A stretch of DNA of 7,017 bases from positions 1 to 7,017 of the forward strand of contig DAIODI010000150.1 in NCBI GenBank assembly GCA_036746875.1. The letters run 5' to 3'. The notes under the pieces were generated by a model that was not told the origin of the DNA, did no database searches, and saw only the letters and a list, made by a program, of their open reading frames with translations. This DNA is from DAIODI01 sp036746875 (lineage in GTDB: Bacteria; Pseudomonadota; Alphaproteobacteria; Rhizobiales; Aestuariivirgaceae). The position numbers were made by a program, and so were the translations under genes. Of this stretch, positions 1-6,063 are shown in pieces. The stretch's first letter is position 1. The number at the start of each line of letters is the position of its first letter.

Positions 1-899
1 TCGCCGTGCCGGGGATGCTGTTCGCCGCCGGCCACGCCAAGAACGACATCCCCTCCGTGCTCAACACCTACGCCGCCGGAACCGGGCTCAGGATCCAGTA
101 CGGGCGCGAGCTTGGCGTCGATCTGAAAATGATCCAGGCCGCGGGTGCGCGCATCCGCGAGGCGCTCGACAGGGCCGGGCCGTCCGTTCCCGCCGAGGAG
201 ACGATGCTGGTGGTGGTTGGCCGCGGCTCGTCCGACCCGGACGCCAACTCCAACGTCGCCAAGGTCATGCGGATGCTGTGGGAGGGGTTCGGCTTCGGCT
301 GGGGCGAGACGCTGTACTCCGGCGTCACCTTCCCGCTGGTGGAGCCGGGCCTGCGGCACGCCGTGAAGATGGGGTTCCGGCGCGTCGTCGTGTTCCCCTA
401 CTTCCTGTTCACCGGCGTTCTGGTCAGCCGCATCTACCGCCACACCGATCTGGTGGCGGCGGAACATCCCGGCGTCGAGTTCGTCAAGGCGGGGTACCTC
501 AACGACCACCCGCTGGTGCTCGAAACTTTCCGCGAGCGGGTGGACCAGGTGCTCACCGGCGACACCAACATGAACTGCTCGCTGTGCAAGTACCGCGCGC
601 AGGTGCTGGGCTTCGAGGCCGAGGTGGGCGCGCCGCAGGAGAGCCACCATCACCACGTCGAGGGCGTTGGCGCGGGTTGCAACCTGTGCTCCGGCGAGTG
701 CACGGGCGCCTGCCAGGGCGAGGCGCATGTGCATCACGGTCATGCGCCCCACACCCACGGGCACGATCACGGGCACGATCACGGGCACGGGCACGATCAC
801 GGGCACGGTCACACCCACGGGCACGATCACGGGCATCACCATCGCCCCTACCCGCACGCCAACCACCCGCTCGGCCCGCGCACCTTGAGGAAAGCCTGA
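1..899 (+). CDS. cbiX: Sirohydrochlorin cobaltochelatase, long form (CbiX), 5'-truncated by window start
   Basis: CbiX inserts Co2+ into sirohydrochlorin (factor II), the first committed step of cobalt-early B12 synthesis, in the cytoplasm. The reading frame is already open at base 3 and the first visible residues (AVPGMLFAAGHAKNDIP) are mid-protein, so the start lies upstream. The GTG at 6 is an internal valine. Numbering from that codon, 297 residues are visible. GHAKNDIP at 9-16 carries a His typical of the chelatase site in the first half-domain. VVVGRGSSDPDAN at 70-82 and the FPYFLFTGVL segment near 130-139 mark the degenerate second half-domain. MNCSLC at 189-194 matches the MXCXXC motif known to hold a 4Fe-4S cluster in Bacillus megaterium CbiX-long. 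Then follow HHHH (214-217), a second Cys cluster C225-x2-C228-x3-C232-x3-C236, and a His/Gly/Asp tail (241-287) with 23 His. The TGA stop lies 5 bases before cobH, supporting co-transcription. The family identity is secure; metal storage by the tail is inferred. Confidence 0.95.
   Translation, partial: AVPGMLFAAGHAKNDIPSVLNTYAAGTGLRIQYGRELGVDLKMIQAAGARIREALDRAGPSVPAEETMLVVVGRGSSDPDANSNVAKVMRMLWEGFGFGWGETLYSGVTFPLVEPGLRHAVKMGFRRVVVFPYFLFTGVLVSRIYRHTDLVAAEHPGVEFVKAGYLNDHPLVLETFRERVDQVLTGDTNMNCSLCKYRAQVLGFEAEVGAPQESHHHHVEGVGAGCNLCSGECTGACQGEAHVHHGHAPHTHGHDHGHDHGHGHDHGHGHTHGHDHGHHHRPYPHANHPLGPRTLRKA
753..842 (+). repeat. Hexanucleotide-periodic repeat coding for the His-rich CbiX tail
   Basis: Within cbiX, the codon pairs GGG-CAC (Gly-His) and GAT-CAC (Asp-His) alternate with a 6-base period. 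The 12-base unit GGGCACGATCAC occurs at 759-770, 771-782, 789-800 and 819-830, separated by single GGGCAC or similar hexamers. A 26-base segment at 750-775 is repeated exactly at 810-835, offset by 60 bases, which suggests a segmental duplication inside the array. Most His codons in the core are CAC, and the repetition is at DNA level, not just in the protein. Such arrays can change length by slippage or recombination in multiples of two residues without shifting frame. Confidence 0.85.
887..894 (+). promoter_or_regulatory. Ribosome binding site for cobH
   Basis: The purine run GAGGAAAG overlaps the last codons of cbiX and lies 10 to 13 bases before GTG at 905, slightly far but usable. No in-frame ATG, GTG or TTG lies closer, so this sequence together with the homology of the N-terminus decides the cobH start. 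Confidence 0.55.
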
Positions 900-904
900 C
901 CGGC

Positions 905-1555
905 GTGGAGTACCTGCGCGATCCCGACGCCATCTATCGCCGGTCCTTCGCCATCATCCGCGAGGAAGCGGCGCTGGACGGCCTGCCGCCCGATATCGCC
1001 GCCATCGCCATCCGCCTGATGCACGCAAGCGGCATGACCGATCTCGCCGGCGATCTCCGGTTCGATCCGGTGATCGGCCAGGCGGCCCGCGCCGCGCTCG
1101 CCGCCGGCGCTGCGGTGCTCGCCGACTGCGAGATGGCGAGGTCGGCCATCATCGCCCGCCTGCTGCCGCCGGCGACCGAGATCGTCTGCACCCTGAACGA
1201 TCCCGCCGTGCCGGCGCTGGCGGCGCGCCATGGCACGACCCGCTCGGCCGCCGCCGTCCGCCTGTGGCTGCCGCGCCTTGAAGGCTCGGTCGTGGTCATC
1301 GGCAACGCGCCGACCGCGCTGTTCTCGCTGCTGGAACGCCTCGATGAGGGCGCGCCGCGCCCGGCGGCGATCATCGCGATGCCGGTGGGGTTCGTCGGCG
1401 CGCGGGAATCGAAGGCGGAGCTGGCGGCTAACCCGCGCGGCGTTCCTTTCGTCACCCTGCTCGGCCGGCGCGGCGGCGCGGCCATGGCGGGCGCGGCGCT
1501 CAACGCCATCGTTGCGGACGCCGCCCCCTTGAGCGTCCCCGGGAGAGCCCCGTGA
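905..1555 (+). CDS. cobH: Precorrin-8X methylmutase (cobalt-precorrin-8 methylmutase), CobH/CbiC
   Basis: This enzyme moves the methyl group from C11 to C12 of (cobalt-)precorrin-8, giving hydrogenobyrinate or cobyrinate; it needs no cofactor. The 216-residue product is the usual length for the family and aligns along its whole length with CobH from memory: a start like VEYLRDPDAIYRRSFAIIR, then RLMHASG with the expected catalytic His at residue 40, ICTLNDP-type and TRSAAAVRLW segments, VVVIGNAPTALF, and MPVGFVGARESK near the substrate pocket. GTG at 905 was chosen because the protein then begins just where CobH family members do and the frame upstream reads only out-of-frame cbiX sequence. 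The gene starts 5 bases after cbiX stops, and its TGA is inside the cobL start (GTGA). Although encoded early in the operon it acts last of the enzymes seen here. The cobalt-containing substrate is inferred from CbiX and CbiG in the same operon. Confidence 0.95.
   Translation: MEYLRDPDAIYRRSFAIIREEAALDGLPPDIAAIAIRLMHASGMTDLAGDLRFDPVIGQAARAALAAGAAVLADCEMARSAIIARLLPPATEIVCTLNDPAVPALAARHGTTRSAAAVRLWLPRLEGSVVVIGNAPTALFSLLERLDEGAPRPAAIIAMPVGFVGARESKAELAANPRGVPFVTLLGRRGGAAMAGAALNAIVADAAPLSVPGRAP
1541..1547 (+). promoter_or_regulatory. Ribosome binding site for cobL
   Basis: GGGAGAG inside the 3' end of cobH lies about 5 bases before the GTG at 1552. It supports that GTG as the cobL start and the 4-base GTGA overlap with the cobH stop. 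Confidence 0.6.
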
Positions 1556-2763
1556 GCGCGCCCTGGATCACGCTCGTCGGCATCGGCGAGGATGGGCTTC
1601 CCGGGCTGGGCGAGGCGGCGCGCCAGGCCATCGCCGGCGCCCGCCATCTTGTCGGGTCGCAGCGGCACCTTGCCCTGGCGGGCGACAGCGGCGCGGCGCG
1701 CCACCCGTGGCCCACGCCGCTCGAAGGGCTGTTCGACACCATCAACGGCTGGCGCGGCGAACCGGTCGTCATCCTCGCGACCGGCGACCCGATGACGTTC
1801 GGCGTCGGCAAGAAGCTGCTGACCCGCTTCACGCCCGCCGACATGCGCGTGCTCCCCGCTCCCTCGGCGTTCGCGCTCGCCGCCGCCCGGCTCGGCTGGC
1901 CGGTGCAGGACGTTGACACGGTGTCCCTGCACGGCAGACCCGCAAGCCTCATCGAACCGCTGATCGCGCCGGGCAACCGGATCCTGGCGCTCGCCAACGA
2001 TGGCGCAACGCCCGCCGAGGTCGCGGCGCGCCTCGTCAGGCGCGGCTTCGGCGACAGCCGCATGACCGTGCTGGAGAACATGGGAGGTGTCGCGGAAGCG
2101 CGCCACGAGGCCGCCGCCCACGCGCTGACGGCGCGCGCCTTCGGTCCGTTCAACACGCTGGCGGTGCACTGCATCGCCGGACCCGACGCCATCGTGCTGC
2201 CGCGCGCGCCGGGCCTGCCGGACGGGGCGTTCCGCCACGACGGGCAGATGACCAAGCGGGAGGTGCGCGCCGCCACGCTGGCCGCGCTCGGCCCTGGCCC
2301 CGATCTGTTGCTGTGGGACGTTGGCGCAGGCTGCGGCTCCATCGGCATCGAATGGATGCGCGCCGCCCGCAACGCCCGCGCCATCGCCTTCGAGCGCGAC
2401 GCGAAGCGGCTGGAGATGATCTCCGCCAACGCCCAAAGCCTTGGCGCGCCGGGTCTCGCCATCGCGCCGGGCGACCTGCCGGACAGCTTGCGCGGCCAAC
2501 CCGGCCCAGACGCCGCGTTCATCGGCGGCGGGCTCACCCGCGCCGGTGTGTTTGAAGCCGTGTGGCGGGCGCTGAAGCCCGGCGGTCTGCTCGTCGCCAA
2601 CTGCGTGTCGCTCGACGGCGAGGCCCGCCTGCTCGATCTCCACGCCAGCCACGGCGGCGATCTGGTGCGGATCGATGTCTCTCACCTCGAACGCATCGGC
2701 GGCATGCGGGTGATGCGGCCGCGCATGGCGGTGCTGCAGTGGCGGGCGCAGAAGCCATGGTGA
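1552..2763 (+). CDS. cobL: Precorrin-6Y C5,15-methyltransferase (decarboxylating), CbiE-CbiT fusion
   Basis: CobL adds methyl groups from S-adenosylmethionine at C5 and C15 of (cobalt-)precorrin-6B/7 and decarboxylates the C12 acetate side chain, giving precorrin-8. The 403-residue length is typical of the fused form. Residues about 5-205 are the CbiE tetrapyrrole-methylase domain: LVGIGEDG at 8-15, ATGDPMTFGVG at 76-86 (the conserved GDP SAM-pocket motif) and LPAPSAFALAAARLGW at 101-116. Residues about 225-400 are the CbiT domain: MTKREVRA at 233-240 and the class I SAM-binding loop DVGAGCGSIGIEW at 256-268, then GGGL (325-328) and LKPGGLLVAN (341-350). The start is GTG with a GGGAG ribosome site upstream. 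It overlaps cobH by 4 bases and cobI by 7 (or 4) bases. All key motifs look intact. Fused CobL occurs in both aerobic and anaerobic producers, so it does not settle the route by itself. Confidence 0.96.
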   Translation: MSAPWITLVGIGEDGLPGLGEAARQAIAGARHLVGSQRHLALAGDSGAARHPWPTPLEGLFDTINGWRGEPVVILATGDPMTFGVGKKLLTRFTPADMRVLPAPSAFALAAARLGWPVQDVDTVSLHGRPASLIEPLIAPGNRILALANDGATPAEVAARLVRRGFGDSRMTVLENMGGVAEARHEAAAHALTARAFGPFNTLAVHCIAGPDAIVLPRAPGLPDGAFRHDGQMTKREVRAATLAALGPGPDLLLWDVGAGCGSIGIEWMRAARNARAIAFERDAKRLEMISANAQSLGAPGLAIAPGDLPDSLRGQPGPDAAFIGGGLTRAGVFEAVWRALKPGGLLVANCVSLDGEARLLDLHASHGGDLVRIDVSHLERIGGMRVMRPRMAVLQWRAQKPW

Positions 2764-3476
2764 ACGCCGCGCCAGGGGCCGGCACGCTCTACGGCGTGGG
2801 CGTCGGGCCCGGCGACCCGGAACTGATGACGGTGAAGGCGTGGCGGCTTCTGTCGCTCGTGCCGGTGATCGCCTACCCGGCCGCCAACGGCGAACCCTCG
2901 CTTGCCCGAAGGATCGCCGCGCCCTTCGTCCCCGGGGCCGCCGTCGAACTGCCGTTCGCCGTGCCGATGGCGCGCGAGCGCGCGCCCGGCCAGGCCGCCT
3001 ACGACCTGGCGGCGGCGGCGATCGCCGCCCACCTCGACAAGGGCCGCGACGTGGCGGTGCTCTGCGAGGGCGACCCGCTGTTCTACGGCAGCTTCATGTA
3101 CATGCTGCAACGCTTTGAAAAGAAATATCAAATCGTGATCGTTCCCGGCGTCTCCTCGCTCACCGCCGCCGCCGCCGCGGCGCGCCGTCCGCTGGCGGCG
3201 CGCAACGACTGCCTCAAGGTGCTGCCCGCCCCCGTCGAACCCTCACGGCTCGCCGCCGAGATCGAAACGGCGGATGCGGTGGCGATCATCAAGGTCGGCC
3301 GCCACTTCGACGCCGTCGCCTCCATGCTCACCCGGCTTGGGCTGGCCGGGCGGGCGGTCGTCGTCGAGGCGGCCACCCGCAGCGACCAGAAGATCACCCG
3401 CCTCGCCGACGCGCCGCCTGGCTTCCGGCCCTACTTTTCGACCATCCTCGTCTACAAGGGGGGCGAGCCGTGGTGA
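2757..3476 (+). CDS. cobI: Precorrin-2 / cobalt-factor II C20-methyltransferase
   Basis: This SAM-dependent tetrapyrrole methylase adds the C20 methyl group to precorrin-2 (CobI) or cobalt-factor II (CbiL), directly after cobalt insertion in the cobalt-early route. The 239-residue product has the standard order of motifs: GVGVGPGDPELMTVKA at 13-28, CEGDPLFYGSFMY at 103-115, VPGVSSLTAAAA at 129-140 and the C-terminal PYFSTILVYKGG at 225-236. The LYGVGVGPGDPELMTVKA and GDPLFYGSFMY signatures separate it from CobM and CobJ. The start is ATG at 2757 or the adjacent GTG at 2760; both overlap the cobL stop (ATGGTGA) and no strong ribosome site precedes them, so translation is probably coupled to cobL. 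Codons for residues 120-125 are unusually A/T-rich for this operon. CbiL versus CobI substrate preference cannot be read from the sequence; the CbiX/CbiG context favours the cobalt substrate. Confidence 0.95.
   Translation: MVNAAPGAGTLYGVGVGPGDPELMTVKAWRLLSLVPVIAYPAANGEPSLARRIAAPFVPGAAVELPFAVPMARERAPGQAAYDLAAAAIAAHLDKGRDVAVLCEGDPLFYGSFMYMLQRFEKKYQIVIVPGVSSLTAAAAAARRPLAARNDCLKVLPAPVEPSRLAAEIETADAVAIIKVGRHFDAVASMLTRLGLAGRAVVVEAATRSDQKITRLADAPPGFRPYFSTILVYKGGEPW
3456..3463 (+). promoter_or_regulatory. Ribosome binding site for cbiG-cobJ
   Basis: The run AAGGGGGG at the 3' end of cobI lies 6 bases before GTG at 3470 and 9 bases before GTG at 3473. It supports initiation here but does not decide between the two tandem GTG codons. 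Confidence 0.55.
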
Positions 3477-5233
3477 GCCGCCCGGCCATCGTCACGATCA
3501 CCGCCAGCGCCCGGCCGCTGGCGGACCGGATCGCGGCGGCGCTCGACGGCGAGGTGCTGACCGGCCCGGATCACCTTGCGGCAGCCTTCGCCGCGCGCCG
3601 CCCGGTGGTGGCGCTGTGCGCCGCTGGCATCGTGATCCGCAAGCTTGCTCCCCACCTTGGCGACAAGCGCGACGAGCCGCCGGTAGTGGTGGTGGCGGAG
3701 GACGGCTCCTCCGTGGTGCCCCTGCTCGGCGGGCATCGCGGCGCCAACGACCTCGCCCGCGAGATCGCCGTGCTGACCGGCGGCCACGCCGCCGTCACCA
3801 CCGCGTCGGACGTGCGCTTCGGGATTGCGCTGGACGAGCCGCCGGAAGGGTATGCGCTGGCGAACCCCGGCGATCACAAGACCTTTGCCGCCGAACTCCT
3901 CGCCGGAGGAACCGTGCGCCTGAAGGGCGAGGCGCCTTGGCTCGCCGCCCTGCCGCTGTCGCACGAAGGGCGGCTGTCGGCGCTCGTTACCGACCACGCC
4001 GTGCCCGGCGGGCCGCGCGCGCTGGTCTATCACCCGAAGACGCTCGCTCTCGGGGTGGGCTGCGAACGGGGAACGCCGCCGGAAGACCTCATTGCGCTGG
4101 TGGAGCGGGCGCTGGCGGCCGAGGGGCTGGCGCGGCAATCGATCGCCGGGGTGTTCTCGCTTGATCTCAAGGCCGACGAGCCGGCGGTCCATGCGCTCGC
4201 CCGTCACCTCGGCGTCCCCGCCCGGTTCTTCGACGCTGCGACGCTCGCGGCGCAAGCGCCGCGCCTGAAGAACCCGTCCGCAACCGTTCAGGCGGAAGTC
4301 GGCGTCCCCGGCGTGGCGGAAGGCGCAGCGCTCGCCGCGGCGGGGCCGCATGGCGAGCTCATCGTGGAGAAAACCCGCGGAGCGCGCGCCACCTGCGCCA
4401 TCGCACGCGCGCCTGCGCCCCTTGTGGACCTGCCCGGCCGGGGGCGCGGCGGCGTCACCGTCGTCGGGCTGGGTCCGGGCGGGCCGGCGTGGCGCAGTCC
4501 GGAGGCTGCGCAGGCGCTGCGCGCGGCGTCCGACTGGGTGGGCTACGGCCTCTACCTCGATCTCGCCGCCGATCTTCTGGCGGGCCAGCGCGAGCACCGC
4601 TTTGCGCTGGGCGCGGAAGAGGAACGGGTGGTTCACGCGTTCGCCCTCGCCGGCGAGGGCCGCGACGTGGCGCTGGTCTGCTCCGGCGACTCGCAGATCT
4701 ACGCCATGGCGGCGCTCGCCGCCGAAGCGCTGGACCCGGCCGCGGGCGCGGCGCTCGGCGATGCGGCCCGGCGCGCCGAGCTTCGCGTGCTGCCCGGCAT
4801 CTCGGCCTTCCAGGCGGCCTCGGCGAAGGCGGGCGCGCTGATCGGCCACGACTTCTGCTGCATCTCGCTCTCCGACCTGCTCACCCCGTGGGCGGTGATC
4901 GAACAGCGGCTCGCCGCGGCGGCGGCGGGCGATTTCGTCGTGGCGTTCTACAATCCGCGCTCCCTCAAGCGCACGGACCAGCTCGCCCGCGCCATGACCA
5001 TCCTCAAGCCGCACCGCTCCGGCGACACGCCGGTGATCGTCGCCGCCAACGTGGGGCGGCCGCAGGAGCGCATCGTCACCACCACGCTTGCGGCCTTCGA
5101 CCCTGAAACGGTGGACATGCTGACCATCGTCCTCGTCGGCTCCTCGATCAGCCGCACGTTTGCGCGCGGCGACGGATCGACGCTTGCCTACACGCCGCGC
5201 GGTTACGCGAAGAAGAGAGGAACGCCCGCATGA
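3470..5233 (+). CDS. cbiG-cobJ: Bifunctional cobalt-precorrin-5A hydrolase / precorrin-3B C17-methyltransferase (CbiG-CobJ fusion)
   Basis: This 587-residue protein joins two B12 enzymes. Residues about 1-315 are CbiG, which opens the delta-lactone of cobalt-precorrin-5A and releases the C20 carbon with its methyl as acetaldehyde. Its N-terminal part holds CAAGIVIRKLAPHL (50-63) and GGHRGANDLA (87-96); the C-terminal CbiG/CobE-like part holds LGVGCERGTPPEDLI (194-208), GVFSLDLKADE (227-237) and the LIVEKTRGARAT region (297-308). Residues about 327-587 are CobJ/CbiH, which methylates C17 and contracts the ring: VVGLGPGGPAWRSPEA (331-346), VCSGDSQIYAMA (403-414), LPGISAFQAASAKAGALIGH (441-460), DFCCISLSDLLTPW (461-474), YNPRS (494-498) and YTPRGY (574-579). 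The SAM-pocket motif is GDS where GDP, GDA or GDI is common. Start is GTG at 3470 or 3473, overlapping the cobI stop; the end overlaps cobM by 4 bases. The CbiG half points to the cobalt-early pathway. Both assignments are firm; in-protein channelling is speculation. Confidence 0.95.
   Translation: MVSRPAIVTITASARPLADRIAAALDGEVLTGPDHLAAAFAARRPVVALCAAGIVIRKLAPHLGDKRDEPPVVVVAEDGSSVVPLLGGHRGANDLAREIAVLTGGHAAVTTASDVRFGIALDEPPEGYALANPGDHKTFAAELLAGGTVRLKGEAPWLAALPLSHEGRLSALVTDHAVPGGPRALVYHPKTLALGVGCERGTPPEDLIALVERALAAEGLARQSIAGVFSLDLKADEPAVHALARHLGVPARFFDAATLAAQAPRLKNPSATVQAEVGVPGVAEGAALAAAGPHGELIVEKTRGARATCAIARAPAPLVDLPGRGRGGVTVVGLGPGGPAWRSPEAAQALRAASDWVGYGLYLDLAADLLAGQREHRFALGAEEERVVHAFALAGEGRDVALVCSGDSQIYAMAALAAEALDPAAGAALGDAARRAELRVLPGISAFQAASAKAGALIGHDFCCISLSDLLTPWAVIEQRLAAAAAGDFVVAFYNPRSLKRTDQLARAMTILKPHRSGDTPVIVAANVGRPQERIVTTTLAAFDPETVDMLTIVLVGSSISRTFARGDGSTLAYTPRGYAKKRGTPA
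5214..5221 (+). promoter_or_regulatory. Ribosome binding site for cobM
   Basis: AGAGAGGA, inside a longer purine run (5210-5221) at the end of cbiG-cobJ, is 8 bases before ATG 5230. It is the best Shine-Dalgarno-like sequence of the operon and fixes the cobM start at the ATGA overlap. Confidence 0.7.
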
Positions 5234-6063
5234 CCGTTCACTTCATCGGCGCCGGCCCCGGCGCCGCCGCCCTCATCACCGTGCGCGGCCTGAAGCTCAT
5301 CCAGTCGTGCCGGGTGTGCCTCTACGCCGGCTCGCTGGTGCCACCGGAGATCGTCGCCGCAGCGCCGCAGGGCGCGCGCGTCATCGACACTGCGCCGCTT
5401 CACCTCGACCAGATCGTCGCCGAGATGGAAGCCGCGCACGCCCGCGGCGAGGACGTGGCGCGCGTCCATTCGGGCGACCCTTCCCTCTACGGCGCGATCG
5501 CCGAGCAGATGCGCCGCCTCGACGCGCTGTCGATCCCCTACGACGTGTGCCCCGGCGTACCCGCCTACGCGGCCGCCGCCGCCCTCCTCAACCAGGAACT
5601 GACGTTGCCGGAGATCGCCCAGACGGTCATCCTCACCCGCACCGCCATGCAGGCCTCGCCGATGCCGGAAGGCGAAGACCTCGACACGCTGGGGCGGACG
5701 AAGGCGACGCTCGCCATCCACCTGTCGATCCGCAATCTCGCGCTGATCGAACGCCAGCTCACGCCGCACTACGGGGCCGACTGCCCGGTGATCGTGGTCT
5801 ACCGCGCCACGTGGCCCGACCAGCAGGTGATCCGCGGCACGCTGTCCTCCATCGCCGCCAAGGTGCGCGCCGCGAAGCTCACCCGCACGGCGCTGATCCT
5901 CGTCGGCCGGGCGCTTGGCGCGCACGACTTCCGCGACTCCGCGCTCTACGACGCGGCGCACGAGCACGTGCTCAGGAACCGCAAGACGGAGCCGGCGCCG
6001 CGACCTGGTTCGGGAACCGGCTCCGCAGCGTCTCAAGCCTCGCCGGATCGGCGCGCACCGTAA
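5230..6063 (+). CDS. cobM: Precorrin-4 / cobalt-precorrin-4 C11-methyltransferase
   Basis: CobM (CbiF in the cobalt-early route) transfers a methyl group from SAM to C11 of (cobalt-)precorrin-4, giving precorrin-5A, the substrate of the CbiG domain encoded just upstream. The protein of 277 residues shows the family pattern: VHFIGAGPGAAALITVRG (3-20), CLYAGSLVP (30-38), HSGDPSLYGAIAEQ (80-93), CPGVPAYAAAAA (107-118), TRTAMQASPMPEGEDL (136-151) and the C-terminal DFRDSALYDAAHEH (233-246). Family members usually end soon after that last motif; here about 25 more residues rich in Pro, Ser, Gly and Ala follow (253-277), with no recognised domain. ATG at 5230 overlaps the cbiG-cobJ stop (ATGA) behind a good ribosome site. 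It is the last gene of the operon in view and its final 92 bases run antisense into hflX. Confidence 0.96.
   Translation: MTVHFIGAGPGAAALITVRGLKLIQSCRVCLYAGSLVPPEIVAAAPQGARVIDTAPLHLDQIVAEMEAAHARGEDVARVHSGDPSLYGAIAEQMRRLDALSIPYDVCPGVPAYAAAAALLNQELTLPEIAQTVILTRTAMQASPMPEGEDLDTLGRTKATLAIHLSIRNLALIERQLTPHYGADCPVIVVYRATWPDQQVIRGTLSSIAAKVRAAKLTRTALILVGRALGAHDFRDSALYDAAHEHVLRNRKTEPAPRPGSGTGSAASQASPDRRAP

Noticed and set aside
750..842. The tandem repeat in cbiX as a CRISPR array or iteron set
   Set aside because: The unit is 6 or 12 bases with no spacers, stays in frame, and encodes the His-rich tail typical of long CbiX proteins.
278..904. The upstream extension of the cobH reading frame, running through cbiX
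   Set aside because: The translation there is an Arg/Ala-rich out-of-frame reading of cbiX and its repeat; homology to CobH begins only at GTG 905. It is not a CbiX-CobH fusion.
934..2685. A 583-codon open frame on the minus strand opposite cobH and cobL
   Set aside because: Low-complexity, Arg/Ala/Gly-rich translation with no family resemblance, antisense to two clearly real genes; long antisense frames are expected at this GC content.
3452..5014. A 520-codon open frame on the minus strand opposite cbiG-cobJ
   Set aside because: The same kind of GC-driven antisense shadow, with no recognisable domain.
6005..6020. Inverted repeat centred on GGTTCGGGAACC in the cobM/hflX overlap, as a possible bidirectional terminator
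   Set aside because: The stem is only about six pairs with one wobble, there is no T-run on either side, and both strands code for protein here.
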